64,000 nt of DNA, from positions 29,200-93,199 of the forward strand of contig JAIXWR010000001.1 of NCBI GenBank assembly GCA_027491155.1, read 5' to 3'. Positions 53,251-62,500 of the stretch are shown piece after piece. How positions within the stretch are numbered: the first letter of the stretch is position 1; each line of letters opens with the position of its first letter. The DNA comes from Verrucomicrobiaceae bacterium (GTDB taxonomy: Bacteria; Verrucomicrobiota; Verrucomicrobiia; Verrucomicrobiales; Akkermansiaceae). The translations under genes and the position numbers were made by a program. A model generated the notes under the pieces. That model saw only the letters and a program-made list of their open reading frames with translations. It was not told the origin of the DNA and ran no database searches.

Positions 53251-55023
53251 ATGAAATCAAAAGTCATCCTCGCCGGAGCCCTGCTCTGCACCCTCACGCC
53301 CTCCATCTTCGCCAAGCCCCTCAAGGTCTTCATCCTGGCCGGCCAATCGAACATGGAAGGACACGCCGAAATCAGCACTTTCGATTACATCGGCAAAGAC
53401 CCGGCCACCGCTCCCTTGCTCAAGGAGATGCGCAATGCCGACGGCACGCCACGCGTCTGCGAGAAGGTTTGGATGTCCTACCTCACCGGTCCCTATGACG
53501 GCAGCGCCAATGGCGAGGGCGTCGGGAATCTGACCGTCGGCTTTGGCGCTCGCGGGGATCACCCGACCCAACCGAGCAGCAAGATCGGACCCGAGTTCAC
53601 CTTCGGCATCTTCATGGAGAAAGAGCTGAAGGAGCCCATCCTGATCATCAAGACCGCATGGGGCGGCAGGTCGCTCAACACCGAATTCCGTCCGCCCAGT
53701 GCCGGGCCGTACAAGCTGCCCAAGGAGATTCAGGATGTGTGGGATCAACATCCTCAGGGAGCCCACGGGATCCCGAAACTGGAGGACCGGCAGAAATGGC
53801 AGGCCGACAAGGACGCCGCCTCGGGTGTCTTCTACCGCATGATGGTGGAACACGTGAAGAAGGTGCTGGCCGATCCCAAGCGCGTCTGCCCGGCTTACGA
53901 CCCGGAGGACGGATACGAATTGGCCGGATTCGTCTGGCTCCAGGGTTTCAACGATCTCGTCGATGGGACCACGTATCCGAATGGCAACTACGATGAATAC
54001 TCCCGGCTCCTGGCCCACTTCATCCGCGACGTGCGCAAGGACCTCTCCGCGCCGAAGATGCCCTTCGTGATCGGCGTCCTGGGAGTGGAGGGCGAGAAGA
54101 ACGTCAACTTCCGGAAAGCGATGGCGGCACCCGCGTCCATGCCGGAATTCAAGGGCAATGTGGTCGCCGTGGATACCGCCCCTTTCTGGGACACCGCCAT
54201 CGAAGCCGCTGAACCCAAGCAGGGACAGTACAACGAAATCGTGGGCACCGCGCGCACCTTGAAACCCGATGGCTCCATCGATGCGGAGCGAAAATGGGAC
54301 AAGTATTGGCAACCGATCGGCAAGCCATCGCCTGCCGAACGGAACTGGCGCCACGTCACGCTCGATGCCACCGACGCGAAGGACAAGCTGGCGGAATACA
54401 CCGACAGGCGCTTCCGCGATATCGCGCTGCCAGCCGGCATGGAGCAGTGGTTCATGCCAGGCTTCGATGACAGCCGATGGGCCTCAGGCAAAGCACCCGT
54501 CGGCAAAGGCGCATGGAACCACGGCGGCATCACCCTGGACAAGTTCCCTTCATCATGGGGGAAGGAAGAGTTCCTTCTCATGCGCACCACGTTCGAGGTG
54601 GATGATCTCGACTTCGAATCCTATCGCCTCGCGATTCTGGCCAGGCAGGGATTCCACGTCTATCTGAACGGCCACAAGATCCACACCTACATTTGGTGGC
54701 AGGACAAGCCGCAGTACGGAGCCATCGAACTCGATCAAGAAGACCTCAAGCATCTCAAGAATGGCAGGAACGTCCTGGCGATCTATGCCAATGACCAATA
54801 CTCCCCCGATTCTCCCGATCGTTACGCCGCGCTCGATGCCTGGATCGAGGGGATCACGAAAGCCGACCGGAAGAAGCTCGATCTCGCGCTGGAGGAAGTC
54901 CTTTCGCCCGCAGACCGGGAAGCGCTCAAGGGCGCATCGAACGGCGGCTACCATTACTTCGGCAGCGCGAAGATCTTCGCCCAGATGGGCAAGGCGTTTG
55001 CGGAAGCCCTGCTCGGCTTGTGA
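53251..55023 (+). CDS. secreted SGNH acetylesterase (SASA) with inserted beta-sandwich
   Basis: 590 residues from ATG 53251; signal peptide to about residue 21. A SASA-family esterase begins LKVFILAGQSNMEGHAE (Ser33), then LIIKTAWGGRSLN and FVWLQGFNDLVD. The expected last catalytic block lies at the very C-terminus (GGYHYFGSAKIFAQMGKAFAEALL), because about 160 residues are inserted between (about 365-530): MEQWFMPGFDDSRWASGKAP through YRLAILARQGFHVYLNGHKI and NVLAIYANDQ, which looks like the galactose-binding-like domain that begins many glycosidases. It is therefore a single-domain esterase with a nested carbohydrate-binding domain. Third-position GC is visibly lower than in neighbouring genes. 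83 nt separate it from DUF1080; operon membership is likely. Confidence 0.87.
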   Translation: MKSKVILAGALLCTLTPSIFAKPLKVFILAGQSNMEGHAEISTFDYIGKDPATAPLLKEMRNADGTPRVCEKVWMSYLTGPYDGSANGEGVGNLTVGFGARGDHPTQPSSKIGPEFTFGIFMEKELKEPILIIKTAWGGRSLNTEFRPPSAGPYKLPKEIQDVWDQHPQGAHGIPKLEDRQKWQADKDAASGVFYRMMVEHVKKVLADPKRVCPAYDPEDGYELAGFVWLQGFNDLVDGTTYPNGNYDEYSRLLAHFIRDVRKDLSAPKMPFVIGVLGVEGEKNVNFRKAMAAPASMPEFKGNVVAVDTAPFWDTAIEAAEPKQGQYNEIVGTARTLKPDGSIDAERKWDKYWQPIGKPSPAERNWRHVTLDATDAKDKLAEYTDRRFRDIALPAGMEQWFMPGFDDSRWASGKAPVGKGAWNHGGITLDKFPSSWGKEEFLLMRTTFEVDDLDFESYRLAILARQGFHVYLNGHKIHTYIWWQDKPQYGAIELDQEDLKHLKNGRNVLAIYANDQYSPDSPDRYAALDAWIEGITKADRKKLDLALEEVLSPADREALKGASNGGYHYFGSAKIFAQMGKAFAEALLGL

Positions 55024-55095
55024 ATCATCCGCCCGCCCCTCCATGCCAGCCCCGGCACTGATGATCCTTCACCCCCACCCCGGATTCACCGCACC

Positions 55096-56553
55096 ATGCA
55101 TGCTTCGGACAAGCACCTCATTCGGTTATCACCGCGCGTCCTCCGGTCCGTGACAGCCTGCTTGTCACTTCTCGCCGCCATCTTCGTCGTCAGCCCGGCA
55201 CGAGCCGAAGTTCCTTCCCAACTCAAGGGCCACCGCTTCCTCACCCTGAACACGGTCGTCCGGGTCAAGCAGATCGAGGTCACCCGCGACATCAGCCACG
55301 GCGAGGACGAATCCAGCGTCCACTCGCCGGCCAAAGCACGCGTCTTCCGCGAGGCCATCGAAAAAGCCTGGCCGGGCGCGCGCATCACCTGGGCCTTCAG
55401 TTGGCTCGCCCTCCACGACGAACGCGAGAACTACCGCGGCCTGCGCGAGTTGGTCGCCGGCTATCACAAGCAGTTCGGCGACGAGATCACCTTCATCCCC
55501 GGTGCCTACTTCTCGAACATGTACAACACCCGCGAGCAGGTGAACCGCGACCTCCGCGAAGGCCTGCAACGCGTCTCGGAGATCGTCGGCAACGGCTACC
55601 GGCCGAAGAGCGTGGTCGCCGGATTCCTCTCCGCCGATAACCTCCGCTACCTCGCCGAGGAGGAGAACATCCACGTCTGCCAGGGCAACATCTGGAGCCA
55701 ATACGCGGTGGACAACGGCGACGGCGAAGGCTCGATCGCCTACCCCTACTACCCCTCCCGCGAGCACTTCTGCAAACCGGCCCGCGGCAAGGACGACTTC
55801 ATCGACTGCGTGAACCTCGACGGCTGGACCGTCGATTTCCTCTGCGCACGCATCCCGGGATCGCGCATCGTCGATGGCGAACGCTGGCGCAGCCGCCAGG
55901 GCGTCGGGCCGATCGAGACCCTGCTCGACATGGGCACGGAGCGCGGCTTGCGGTCGATGATGGCCACCACCGCGACCCACTTCGACGACGGCTTCCAGCG
56001 CAACGGCTTCGCCTGGGTGACCTGCGGCTGGGAACTCAGCCTTGTCGAGGCCCGCAAGATCTACGGCTATGGCGGCCGCAACGGCATGGACGGCCTGCAT
56101 CTCTGGCTCACCGGGATCCGCAAACGCTGGCCGGATGCAAAGCTGATCACCCAGGGCGAGTTCGGACTCCTGTGGCGCGGGCACTTCAAGAACAACGACG
56201 CGCTCGACTACCGCTTCGTCCACACCGGCTCCGGCATCCGCGCTTCGCAGGAGAACCTCACGATCCGTTGGTTCATGAACCGCGACTTCCGCCTCGCGCT
56301 GCTGGCCGGCGAGAAAGGCTGGGAATCGGAGAAGGTCATCGACTTCACCCGCTACGACCTCCCGGCCAAGGAACCCGCCGACCCGGAACCCGGCAAGCAT
56401 TCGCGCAACTGGAGCCTGATGAACCGCATCAACCAGAAAGGCACCCGACCGCAGGACCAGCCGGTCGACATCACCGACCTCGCCGCGGACGACCAGGCGC
56501 TCATCCGCAAGCACTACCCCGAGCTGCTGCCGGCCGAGGGCGCCGGCCGATGA
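55096..56553 (+). CDS. exported DUF3863-like protein, probable glycan deacetylase-type fold
   Basis: 485 residues. A signal region (SVTACLSLLAAIFVVSPARA, after a long N-terminal segment) precedes a domain that begins GHRFLTLNTVVRVKQIEV and contains SWLALHDERENYRGLRELVAGYHKQFGDEITFIPGAYFSNM, FLSADNLRYLAEEENIHVCQGNIWSQYAVDNGDGEGS, YPYYPSREHFCKPARGKDDFIDCVNLDGWTVDFLCA and THFDDGFQRNGFAWVTCGWE. I associate this with the DUF3863/DUF3864 family known from Bacteroides polysaccharide loci. The fold is probably a (beta/alpha) barrel of the polysaccharide-deacetylase or GH57 kind, inferred from the Asp/His-rich blocks. Last gene of the glycan cluster, 72 nt after the second esterase. Family assignment is moderate; catalytic activity unknown. 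Confidence 0.65.
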   Translation: MHASDKHLIRLSPRVLRSVTACLSLLAAIFVVSPARAEVPSQLKGHRFLTLNTVVRVKQIEVTRDISHGEDESSVHSPAKARVFREAIEKAWPGARITWAFSWLALHDERENYRGLRELVAGYHKQFGDEITFIPGAYFSNMYNTREQVNRDLREGLQRVSEIVGNGYRPKSVVAGFLSADNLRYLAEEENIHVCQGNIWSQYAVDNGDGEGSIAYPYYPSREHFCKPARGKDDFIDCVNLDGWTVDFLCARIPGSRIVDGERWRSRQGVGPIETLLDMGTERGLRSMMATTATHFDDGFQRNGFAWVTCGWELSLVEARKIYGYGGRNGMDGLHLWLTGIRKRWPDAKLITQGEFGLLWRGHFKNNDALDYRFVHTGSGIRASQENLTIRWFMNRDFRLALLAGEKGWESEKVIDFTRYDLPAKEPADPEPGKHSRNWSLMNRINQKGTRPQDQPVDITDLAADDQALIRKHYPELLPAEGAGR

Positions 56554-56571
56554 CCCTCGCCCCCCCCCGCT

Positions 56572-57594
56572 TCAATGGTCGCCGCCGTCCTTCTCGTGCT
56601 GGCGGTAGTGCTCGCCCAGGAAATCGCGGCCGAAGTCGCCGTCGAAATCCCGCCAGACCGCGTGGACGTGATTCGCGTCGTTCTGGGTGTTGGCCGCTTC
56701 CATGATGAAGGTCGGGCCCTGCACGCGGTAGTACCACGCCTCGCCCGGCTTGGTGCCGCCCGCCCAGCCGAAGCGGATCTTGTCGAAGCCGGCTTCCTCG
56801 ATCTTCTTCAGGTCCGCCGCCGCCAGGTCCGCGCGATGGCGGCCGGTGTATTCGGAAATCAGCGCCCGCAGCGCCTCCTTCTGCGCCGCGGTCATGTCGG
56901 CCGCCGCCACCCCCACCGCCTCGGGCGCGCTCGCCTTGCGGCTTTCGGCCGTCAGGATGTCGGCCGGCGGCTTGTCGGTGAAGACCACTTCCTTCTTCCC
57001 GCCTTCCAGCAGGACGTTGACCAGCGCACGGGCCAGTTCGTCCTCCGCCTTGAGCACCCGCAGCCCCTTGTGCTCGCCTTCGCGGACCTCGCCGGGATTC
57101 GCCCCGTAGAAGGAAGGCGTGACCGAGAACTCCTTGCCGCCGGCCACGGTGTAGTTGAGCGCCAGATGATGGCCCTCGAATTTCCAGCCCCAGCCCTTCG
57201 GGTCGCCGGGCTTGCCGAATACGGAGACGTAGTACTTGCCGGGATTCCGGAATTCCGGCCGCTTCTCGATCTCGCGCAAGACTCCTTCCAGCGTGATGAT
57301 CTGCATCGCCTTGAGCTTCCCCTTCTCGCTGAGCGCGGCTTCCAGCAGCTTCATCGCGGCCGCCTTCTGCGCCTCGTCCATCTCCTCGAGCGGCAGCCCG
57401 GTCCGGGTCTGCGGGGTGAAGCGGAAGTTCTCCCGCTGGTCGCTGTCGAAGGCGAACGCCGCCTTGCCGCGCTTGGCGTCGTCGAGCGATCCGAGGAAGG
57501 CGTCGGCCGCCGTTTTCATCGCGTCAATCGAAGGAAGATCCTGCGCGGCAAGCGGCAGGGACAGCAGGAGGGAAAGCAGCGGGCTTTTCATCAT
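56572..57594 (-). CDS. exported DUF3500 family protein
   Basis: 340 residues from the ATG at 57594 (another ATG follows directly at 57591; the frame upstream adds 12 improbable residues). Signal peptide MKSPLLSLLLSLPLAAQ. The family pattern is clear: FLGSLDDAKRGKAAFAFDSDQRENFRFTPQ, RTGLPLEEMDEAQKAAAMKLLEAALSEKG, YYVSVFGKPGDPKGWGWKFEGHHLALNYTV, VTPSFYGANPGEV, RLVL-type spacing, then the conserved C-terminal IRFGWAGGTKPGEAWYYRVQGPTFIMEAANTQNDANHVHAVWRDF. DUF3500 proteins are secreted, of unknown activity; the invariant His/Asp/Asn-rich blocks suggest a metal or ligand site. Convergent with the DUF3863-like gene (18-nt gap), divergent from the lipoprotein hydrolase. Confidence 0.88.
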   Translation of the reverse strand: MMKSPLLSLLLSLPLAAQDLPSIDAMKTAADAFLGSLDDAKRGKAAFAFDSDQRENFRFTPQTRTGLPLEEMDEAQKAAAMKLLEAALSEKGKLKAMQIITLEGVLREIEKRPEFRNPGKYYVSVFGKPGDPKGWGWKFEGHHLALNYTVAGGKEFSVTPSFYGANPGEVREGEHKGLRVLKAEDELARALVNVLLEGGKKEVVFTDKPPADILTAESRKASAPEAVGVAAADMTAAQKEALRALISEYTGRHRADLAAADLKKIEEAGFDKIRFGWAGGTKPGEAWYYRVQGPTFIMEAANTQNDANHVHAVWRDFDGDFGRDFLGEHYRQHEKDGGDH

Positions 57595-57632
57595 GCATCC
57601 ACTACAAGCCGGTTCCGCCGCTTCTCGCAAGA

Positions 57633-57661
57633 TTGCGTGTCAGCCACCCCGCTGCTAAGCA
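57633..57661 (+). promoter_or_regulatory. candidate promoter of the lipoprotein hydrolase gene
   Basis: TTGCGT (57633-57638), 17 bp, TAAGCA (57656-57661), ending 5 nt before the GTG start at 57667, which predicts a leaderless mRNA. Confidence 0.38.
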
Positions 57662-57666
57662 AGCCC

Positions 57667-58503
57667 GTGCCCCGACTTCTCCGCCGCATCTCCATCGCGA
57701 TCCTGACCCCGATCGCCGGCGTCCTCGCCCTGCTCACCGGATGCCAGGGCAATCTGATCTATTTCCCCCGCCCCTACGGCCCCGACCACGTCGCACGCTG
57801 GGATGCGGAGCCGGGCACCACCGTGGTGAACTACCAGACCGCCGACGGCAAACAGCAGGCCTACCTCCTTTCTCCCGCCGCCAAGCCCGAACGGCTGTGG
57901 ATCGTCTGCGGCGGCAACGGCACCCTCGCCCTCGAGTGGTCCGACTGGCTGCGCGAGCACGCCCCGCCGCGGGACGCCTGGCTGCTGGTCGACATCCCCG
58001 GCTACGGTGCCTGCCAGGGAAGCCCGCGACCCGCCACGATCCGCCGCACCTTGAAAGCCGCCGTGCCCGCCGGGATGGCGGCGCTCGACTGGTCCCTCCC
58101 CGCCGATCAATCCAAGCTGCGCTTCTTCGGCCACAGCCTCGGCAGCGCGGTCACCTTGATGGCCGCCGACGAGTTCGACCTCCGCCGCGGCGTGCTGCTC
58201 ACGCCCTTCACCAGCTCGATGGAGATGACCGAGGCCATGTTCGGCGTCGATCTCGGCTTCATCGTCTGGCACCGCTTCGACAACCGTGCGCGTCTAACAA
58301 ACCTGTCGAAGCACGGCGACGCCGGGGTCCACATCCTCCACGGCGACAACGACGAGGCGATCCCCGTCGCCATGTCCCGCGACCTCGCGAAAGACTTCCC
58401 CGCCACCGTCCGCTACACCGAGATCCCCGGCGGACGCCACAACGACCTGCAGCAGATCGCACCCGGCAAAATCCGCGCCGCGATGGAAGCCGCGCGCGAG
58501 TGA
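57667..58503 (+). CDS. lipoprotein alpha/beta hydrolase
   Basis: 278 residues from a GTG at 57667. The much longer open frame upstream runs antisense through the DUF3500 gene and is not real. A lipoprotein signal (ILTPIAGVLALLTGC) puts a lipidated cysteine at the N-terminus. The hydrolase core has LWIVCGGNGTLALEW, LLVDIPGYGACQGSPRPATI, FFGHSLGSAVTLMAA with nucleophile Ser in GHSLGS, an Asp in ILHGDNDEAIP and the final His in IPGGRHNDLQQI. It resembles the BEM46/YfhR membrane-anchored hydrolases; substrate unknown. It is anchored in a membrane facing the periplasm. The next gene begins 85 nt later from its own promoter. Confidence 0.88.
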   Translation: MPRLLRRISIAILTPIAGVLALLTGCQGNLIYFPRPYGPDHVARWDAEPGTTVVNYQTADGKQQAYLLSPAAKPERLWIVCGGNGTLALEWSDWLREHAPPRDAWLLVDIPGYGACQGSPRPATIRRTLKAAVPAGMAALDWSLPADQSKLRFFGHSLGSAVTLMAADEFDLRRGVLLTPFTSSMEMTEAMFGVDLGFIVWHRFDNRARLTNLSKHGDAGVHILHGDNDEAIPVAMSRDLAKDFPATVRYTEIPGGRHNDLQQIAPGKIRAAMEAARE

Positions 58504-58540
58504 CCCGCCAGCCCGCGCCCCCCCTTTCCACAAACCGGGG

Positions 58541-58568
58541 TTGCAGGACCCCTTGCCCCCGCTAGCCT
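58541..58568 (+). promoter_or_regulatory. candidate promoter of the MYG1-family gene
   Basis: TTGCAG (58541-58546), 16 bp, TAGCCT (58563-58568), 20 nt before the ATG at 58589. An in-frame TTG at 58541 is part of the -35 and so unlikely to be a start. Confidence 0.45.
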
Positions 58569-58588
58569 CCGCACCCTTTCCCGTAGCC

Positions 58589-59446
58589 ATGGCCATCACC
58601 ACCATCCTCACCCACCCCGGCGGCGCCCACAAAGACGAACTCCTCGCCTGCTGCCTGTTGGTCGCCGTCCACGGGGTCGAGGTGGTGCGCCGCGAACCCA
58701 CCGCGGAAGACCTGGCCGACCCCGCCATCGCGGTGGTCGATGTCGGCGGCGAGCACGACCCGGAGCGGATGAATTTCGACCACCACCAGTTCCCCGCCGA
58801 CCACCCGCCGGCCTGCGCGCTGACCCTGGTCCTCCAGCACCTCGGCATCTACGAGGATGCCCGTGTTTTCTGCGACTGGCTGGAACCCGCCGAGTGGTTC
58901 GACACCCGCGGCCCGAACGTCACCGCGAAGTGGCTCGGCATCGACCGCGACACGCTCGCCAAGCTCAACTCGCCCGTCGACGTCACCCTGCTCCGCCGTT
59001 TCGCCAAAGCCTCGCGCCTCGGCCCCGGCGACGTGATCTGGGAAATGATGCGCTTCATCGGCCAGGACCTCATCGACTACGTCCGCTCCCTCCGCCAGCG
59101 GCTCGACCACATCGCCGCCCACGCCGAGCTGTGGACCGTCGGCGGCCACGAGGTGCTCTTCCTTCCCCGCACCGAACCGCTGCCCGACGAACCCTCCGCC
59201 GGCCTCGCCCGCCACCTCGAAGCCATCGGCAAGGAAAAGGATGTCGCCGCCCTGGCCTATCCCGACCGCCGCGGCAACGGCTACGGCCTGTCCCGCCACA
59301 ACGACCACCCGGCTTTCAACTTCACCCGGATCGAGGCCGAGCCCGACGTCCACTTCGCCCACGCCCGCGGCTTCGTGGCGAAGACCTCCGCCGACAACCG
59401 GGAGCGCTTGAAGGAGCTTCTCTCGGTGGCCCGGACCGGTTGTTAG
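58589..59446 (+). CDS. MYG1/UPF0160-family metal-dependent hydrolase (DHH-like nuclease)
   Basis: 285 residues from ATG 58589. MYG1 pattern: TILTHPGGAHKDELLACCLL, then VVDVGGEHDPERMNFDHHQFP with the DHH-type metal motif, and later ADNRERLKELLSVA. The N-terminal THDG block of eukaryotic MYG1 reads THPGG here, one potential metal aspartate being replaced by proline; other acidic residues (DE of HKDELL, DHH) remain. MYG1 is a 3'-5' RNA exonuclease in yeast and human; bacterial homologues are poorly studied. The gene stands alone with its own promoter. Interior sequence KWLGIDRDTLAKLNSPVDVTLLRRF is unremarkable. Confidence 0.83.
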   Translation: MAITTILTHPGGAHKDELLACCLLVAVHGVEVVRREPTAEDLADPAIAVVDVGGEHDPERMNFDHHQFPADHPPACALTLVLQHLGIYEDARVFCDWLEPAEWFDTRGPNVTAKWLGIDRDTLAKLNSPVDVTLLRRFAKASRLGPGDVIWEMMRFIGQDLIDYVRSLRQRLDHIAAHAELWTVGGHEVLFLPRTEPLPDEPSAGLARHLEAIGKEKDVAALAYPDRRGNGYGLSRHNDHPAFNFTRIEAEPDVHFAHARGFVAKTSADNRERLKELLSVARTGC

Positions 59447-59459
59447 GGACCGGCCCAAA

Positions 59460-59475
59460 GTGACGGAAGCGTCAC
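59460..59475. promoter_or_regulatory. inverted repeat upstream of the TonB receptor
   Basis: GTGACG (59460-59465) and CGTCAC (59470-59475) flank GAAG. It lies 59 nt before the proposed receptor ATG and covers the alternative GTG start at 59460. A related GTCAC/GTGAC arrangement precedes the next gene. Confidence 0.4.
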
Positions 59476-59534
59476 GTGGCACCGCTTCGCCGCCGGGCAG
59501 TGTGTCGGTATCGACTCGCAGCTCCCGGCGGCCG

Positions 59535-62500
59535 ATGCCCATTCCTTCCGACCCTTCACCCTCTCCTTTCCGCACCCGGGACTGGCTCCGCCTGGCCGTG
59601 GCTTGCGTCACCAATTTCGCGATCCTGGCCGCCCCCTGCCAGGAGATCGCGGCCACCGCAGGCTTGCCCGCCCACGACAGCGGGGACTCCATGCTCCTCG
59701 CCGCGCTGCTGCCCGAGAAGGAAGGCATGATGCTCGACGCGGGCGGCAGCCCGGCACCTTCGCCCCGGGATTCCTGGTTCACCTGGCGGTCGCCCGCCAA
59801 AGCCAACTACTGGCGTTCGCCCGAGATTCCCCGCCGCTCCGCGGCTCCGCCCTGGCCGACCGCAATCGCCGCCCGCCCCTCCGCCGCCGCGCCGGCCGCG
59901 GGACCGCTCGTCATTCCGACCGCACCTTGGGAACCCGGTGCGCTCCCGACCGGCAGCGACCCGCTTCCCCCGCCCGGTGTCTTCGGCGCGCTCCCGATCG
60001 AACAGCAGGTCGGCACCTGCGTGCTCTACGGCGAAGTCGCTTCCGGCCTCGATCCCGTCGCGAAAGCCCTCGTCGATGTCATCGGCACCGGCCGCGTCGC
60101 CGAGACCGACGCGCAGGGACGCTTCCGCATCGAGGGCCTTCCCGCCGGCGACTTCACCGTGGAGGCCTCCGCGCTGAATTACAGCCCCCAGGCGCTCGGC
60201 GTGAGCACCAATCCCGCCGCACCCGTCGAGCTCCGCTTCAACCTCACCGTCAAACCGGCCGAAGGCGGCACCGAGGAATACACGCTCGAGGAGGAAAGCG
60301 TCGTCGGCGAATACACCGAGGCCTCGCAGGGCGACTTCAACCTGACACTGGCCGCCGAGGCACCCTCGGTCACCTCCGGGGTCAGCCGCGATGACTTCGA
60401 AAAGACCGCCGTCGGCGATGCGGGCGAAGCGATCGGCAAGATCTCCGGAGCGAACATCGTCGACGGCAAATACGCGGTCGTCCGCGGCCTCGCGGACCGC
60501 TACGTGACCACCCTTTTCAACGGCGCCCAGGTGGCCTCGGCGGATCCCTCGCGCAAGGCGATCCAGCTCGACCTATTCCCCACCAGCGTCATCGAGTCGA
60601 TCGGCGTGGACAAGACCTACTCGCCCTGGTTGCCGGCCGACTTCGGCGGCGGCGCGATCGGCATCACCACGAGGGCCTTCCCGACGGAGCGGATCCTGGA
60701 AGTGAAGAGCGAGGTCTCGTGGAACGACGCCCTGGAAGGCACGATGTACGTGCACCCCAACCGCGACCTCGGCTTCCTCGGCAATGTCACCCACACGTTG
60801 CCGACCTTCCTCGAGCGGCCCGACGGCTTCGTCGACACGGGCAACACCACGCCGGAAGACCTCACCCGGCGCTGGACCGGGCTCCACCGCTCGCAGAGCT
60901 ACCTGCCGGTGGAAGACGAGGCGGAGTTCGGCTACTCCCAGGGCGCCACCTACGGCGAGACCTTCGACCTGGCCGCAGGGAACCGCTTCGGCCTCATGAT
61001 GGCGGTCGGCCAGTCCTCCGGCGATGAATCGAACACCGGCGAAAGCGTCCACAATCCGGTCCGCGACTTCAACCGCGACGAATACACCCGGAGCGTCGAA
61101 TGGTCGGTCTTCACGTCCGCCGCCCTGGAGCTGGGCGAGAACCACACCTTCACCGGCACCTATTTCAAGAAGCACATCGCCGACGACACCACCTCGCTCG
61201 CCAGCAACATCGTGCAGGACAGCGAAAGCCTCCGCTACGGCTCGCTGGCGGGCTCGCCCACCGTGGACATCTCCGACACCTTCGGCGGCGACGCGGTGTA
61301 CTACGGCGAGTCCTGGGACATCGAGACCACCTTGCGCGACCTCGACATCTTCCAGTTCCGCGGCGACCATACCCTGTGGGACCGCGGGCTCGTGCTGGAC
61401 TGGAACGTCACCTTCAGCGGCGCGGAAGAGAACCGCCCCTATTCCACCCACTTCGAGTACGGCGTGCTCGACTTCTCCGAACAAGCACTTCAACCCTACA
61501 TCGACCTTGCCTACGAAGCGCTCGATCTCACCGCCAAGGAAGTCGCCCCGATCTTCGGGCAGGATCCCGAGACCGCGACCTGGCTCGATCTTCGCGACGA
61601 CATCGTGGGCCTGATCGGGGAGGAAGCCACTGCCGGGATCGAGGATGCGAACGGCCTCCCCAAGCTTCGGCCCGGCGGCGGCGCCCTGCGTCTTCCCACC
61701 CTTTCCCACGGGACCTACGTGGGAGCGCGCGACGGGGCCCAGGTGAGCAGCCGGCGCAGCGAACGCACCCTGGAAGACGCGGGGGAGCAGCAGTTGAACC
61801 TGACTTATCCGATCTACTTCGGCGATGACGAGGAGCGCTTGCTGGAATTCCGGATGGGCGCGCTGCACTTCAACAAGAAGCGCCAGACCCGCACCCGCCT
61901 CTACGACATGACCATTCGGAACGATGGCGGCGACGGCAGCGGATTCCCGAGCGGCTTCCTCGACCAGATCAGTCCCGACGGCAGGACCTACGGCCAGATC
62001 TTCGCGGAGAACCCGGCCTTGCTCGCGGATTACTTCAATGGAACCATAAACGGCGGCCCTTACTACCAGAACGCCCTCAACACGCGGGGCGTGGAAAACG
62101 TCCTGACCGAACTCGACCAGCAGGCCTTCTACGCGAACGCACGCTTCAAGTGGGACAAAACCTTCATGGTCGCCGGACTGCGGCAGGAGACCGAGAAGTA
62201 TGAGATCGACGTGCTGCCGGACCCCGAGTCCGCCTTCGACGACGACGAGATCGCGGCCTTCGGGTGGGAGAACCGCGAATCCCAAGAGGACCTGCTCCCT
62301 TCGATCAGCGCAGGCAGCTCCTTCTTCGGCGACCAACTCCAGGTGCTGGCCGCATGGTCGGAAACCATCGCCCGGCCCACCTTCTGGGAGTTCGTCCCGA
62401 CCGTCAGCGTCGACCAGAGCACCGGACTCGCCCGCCGCGGCAACAGCTCCCTGTTCCGCACCGGGCTGACCAACACCGACCTCTCGTTCACGTGGCTGCC

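Noticed and set aside
56575..57666. Long plus-strand open frame preceding the lipoprotein hydrolase
   Set aside because: It is antisense to the DUF3500 gene, and the lipoprotein signal starts cleanly at 57667; a typical shadow in GC-rich DNA.
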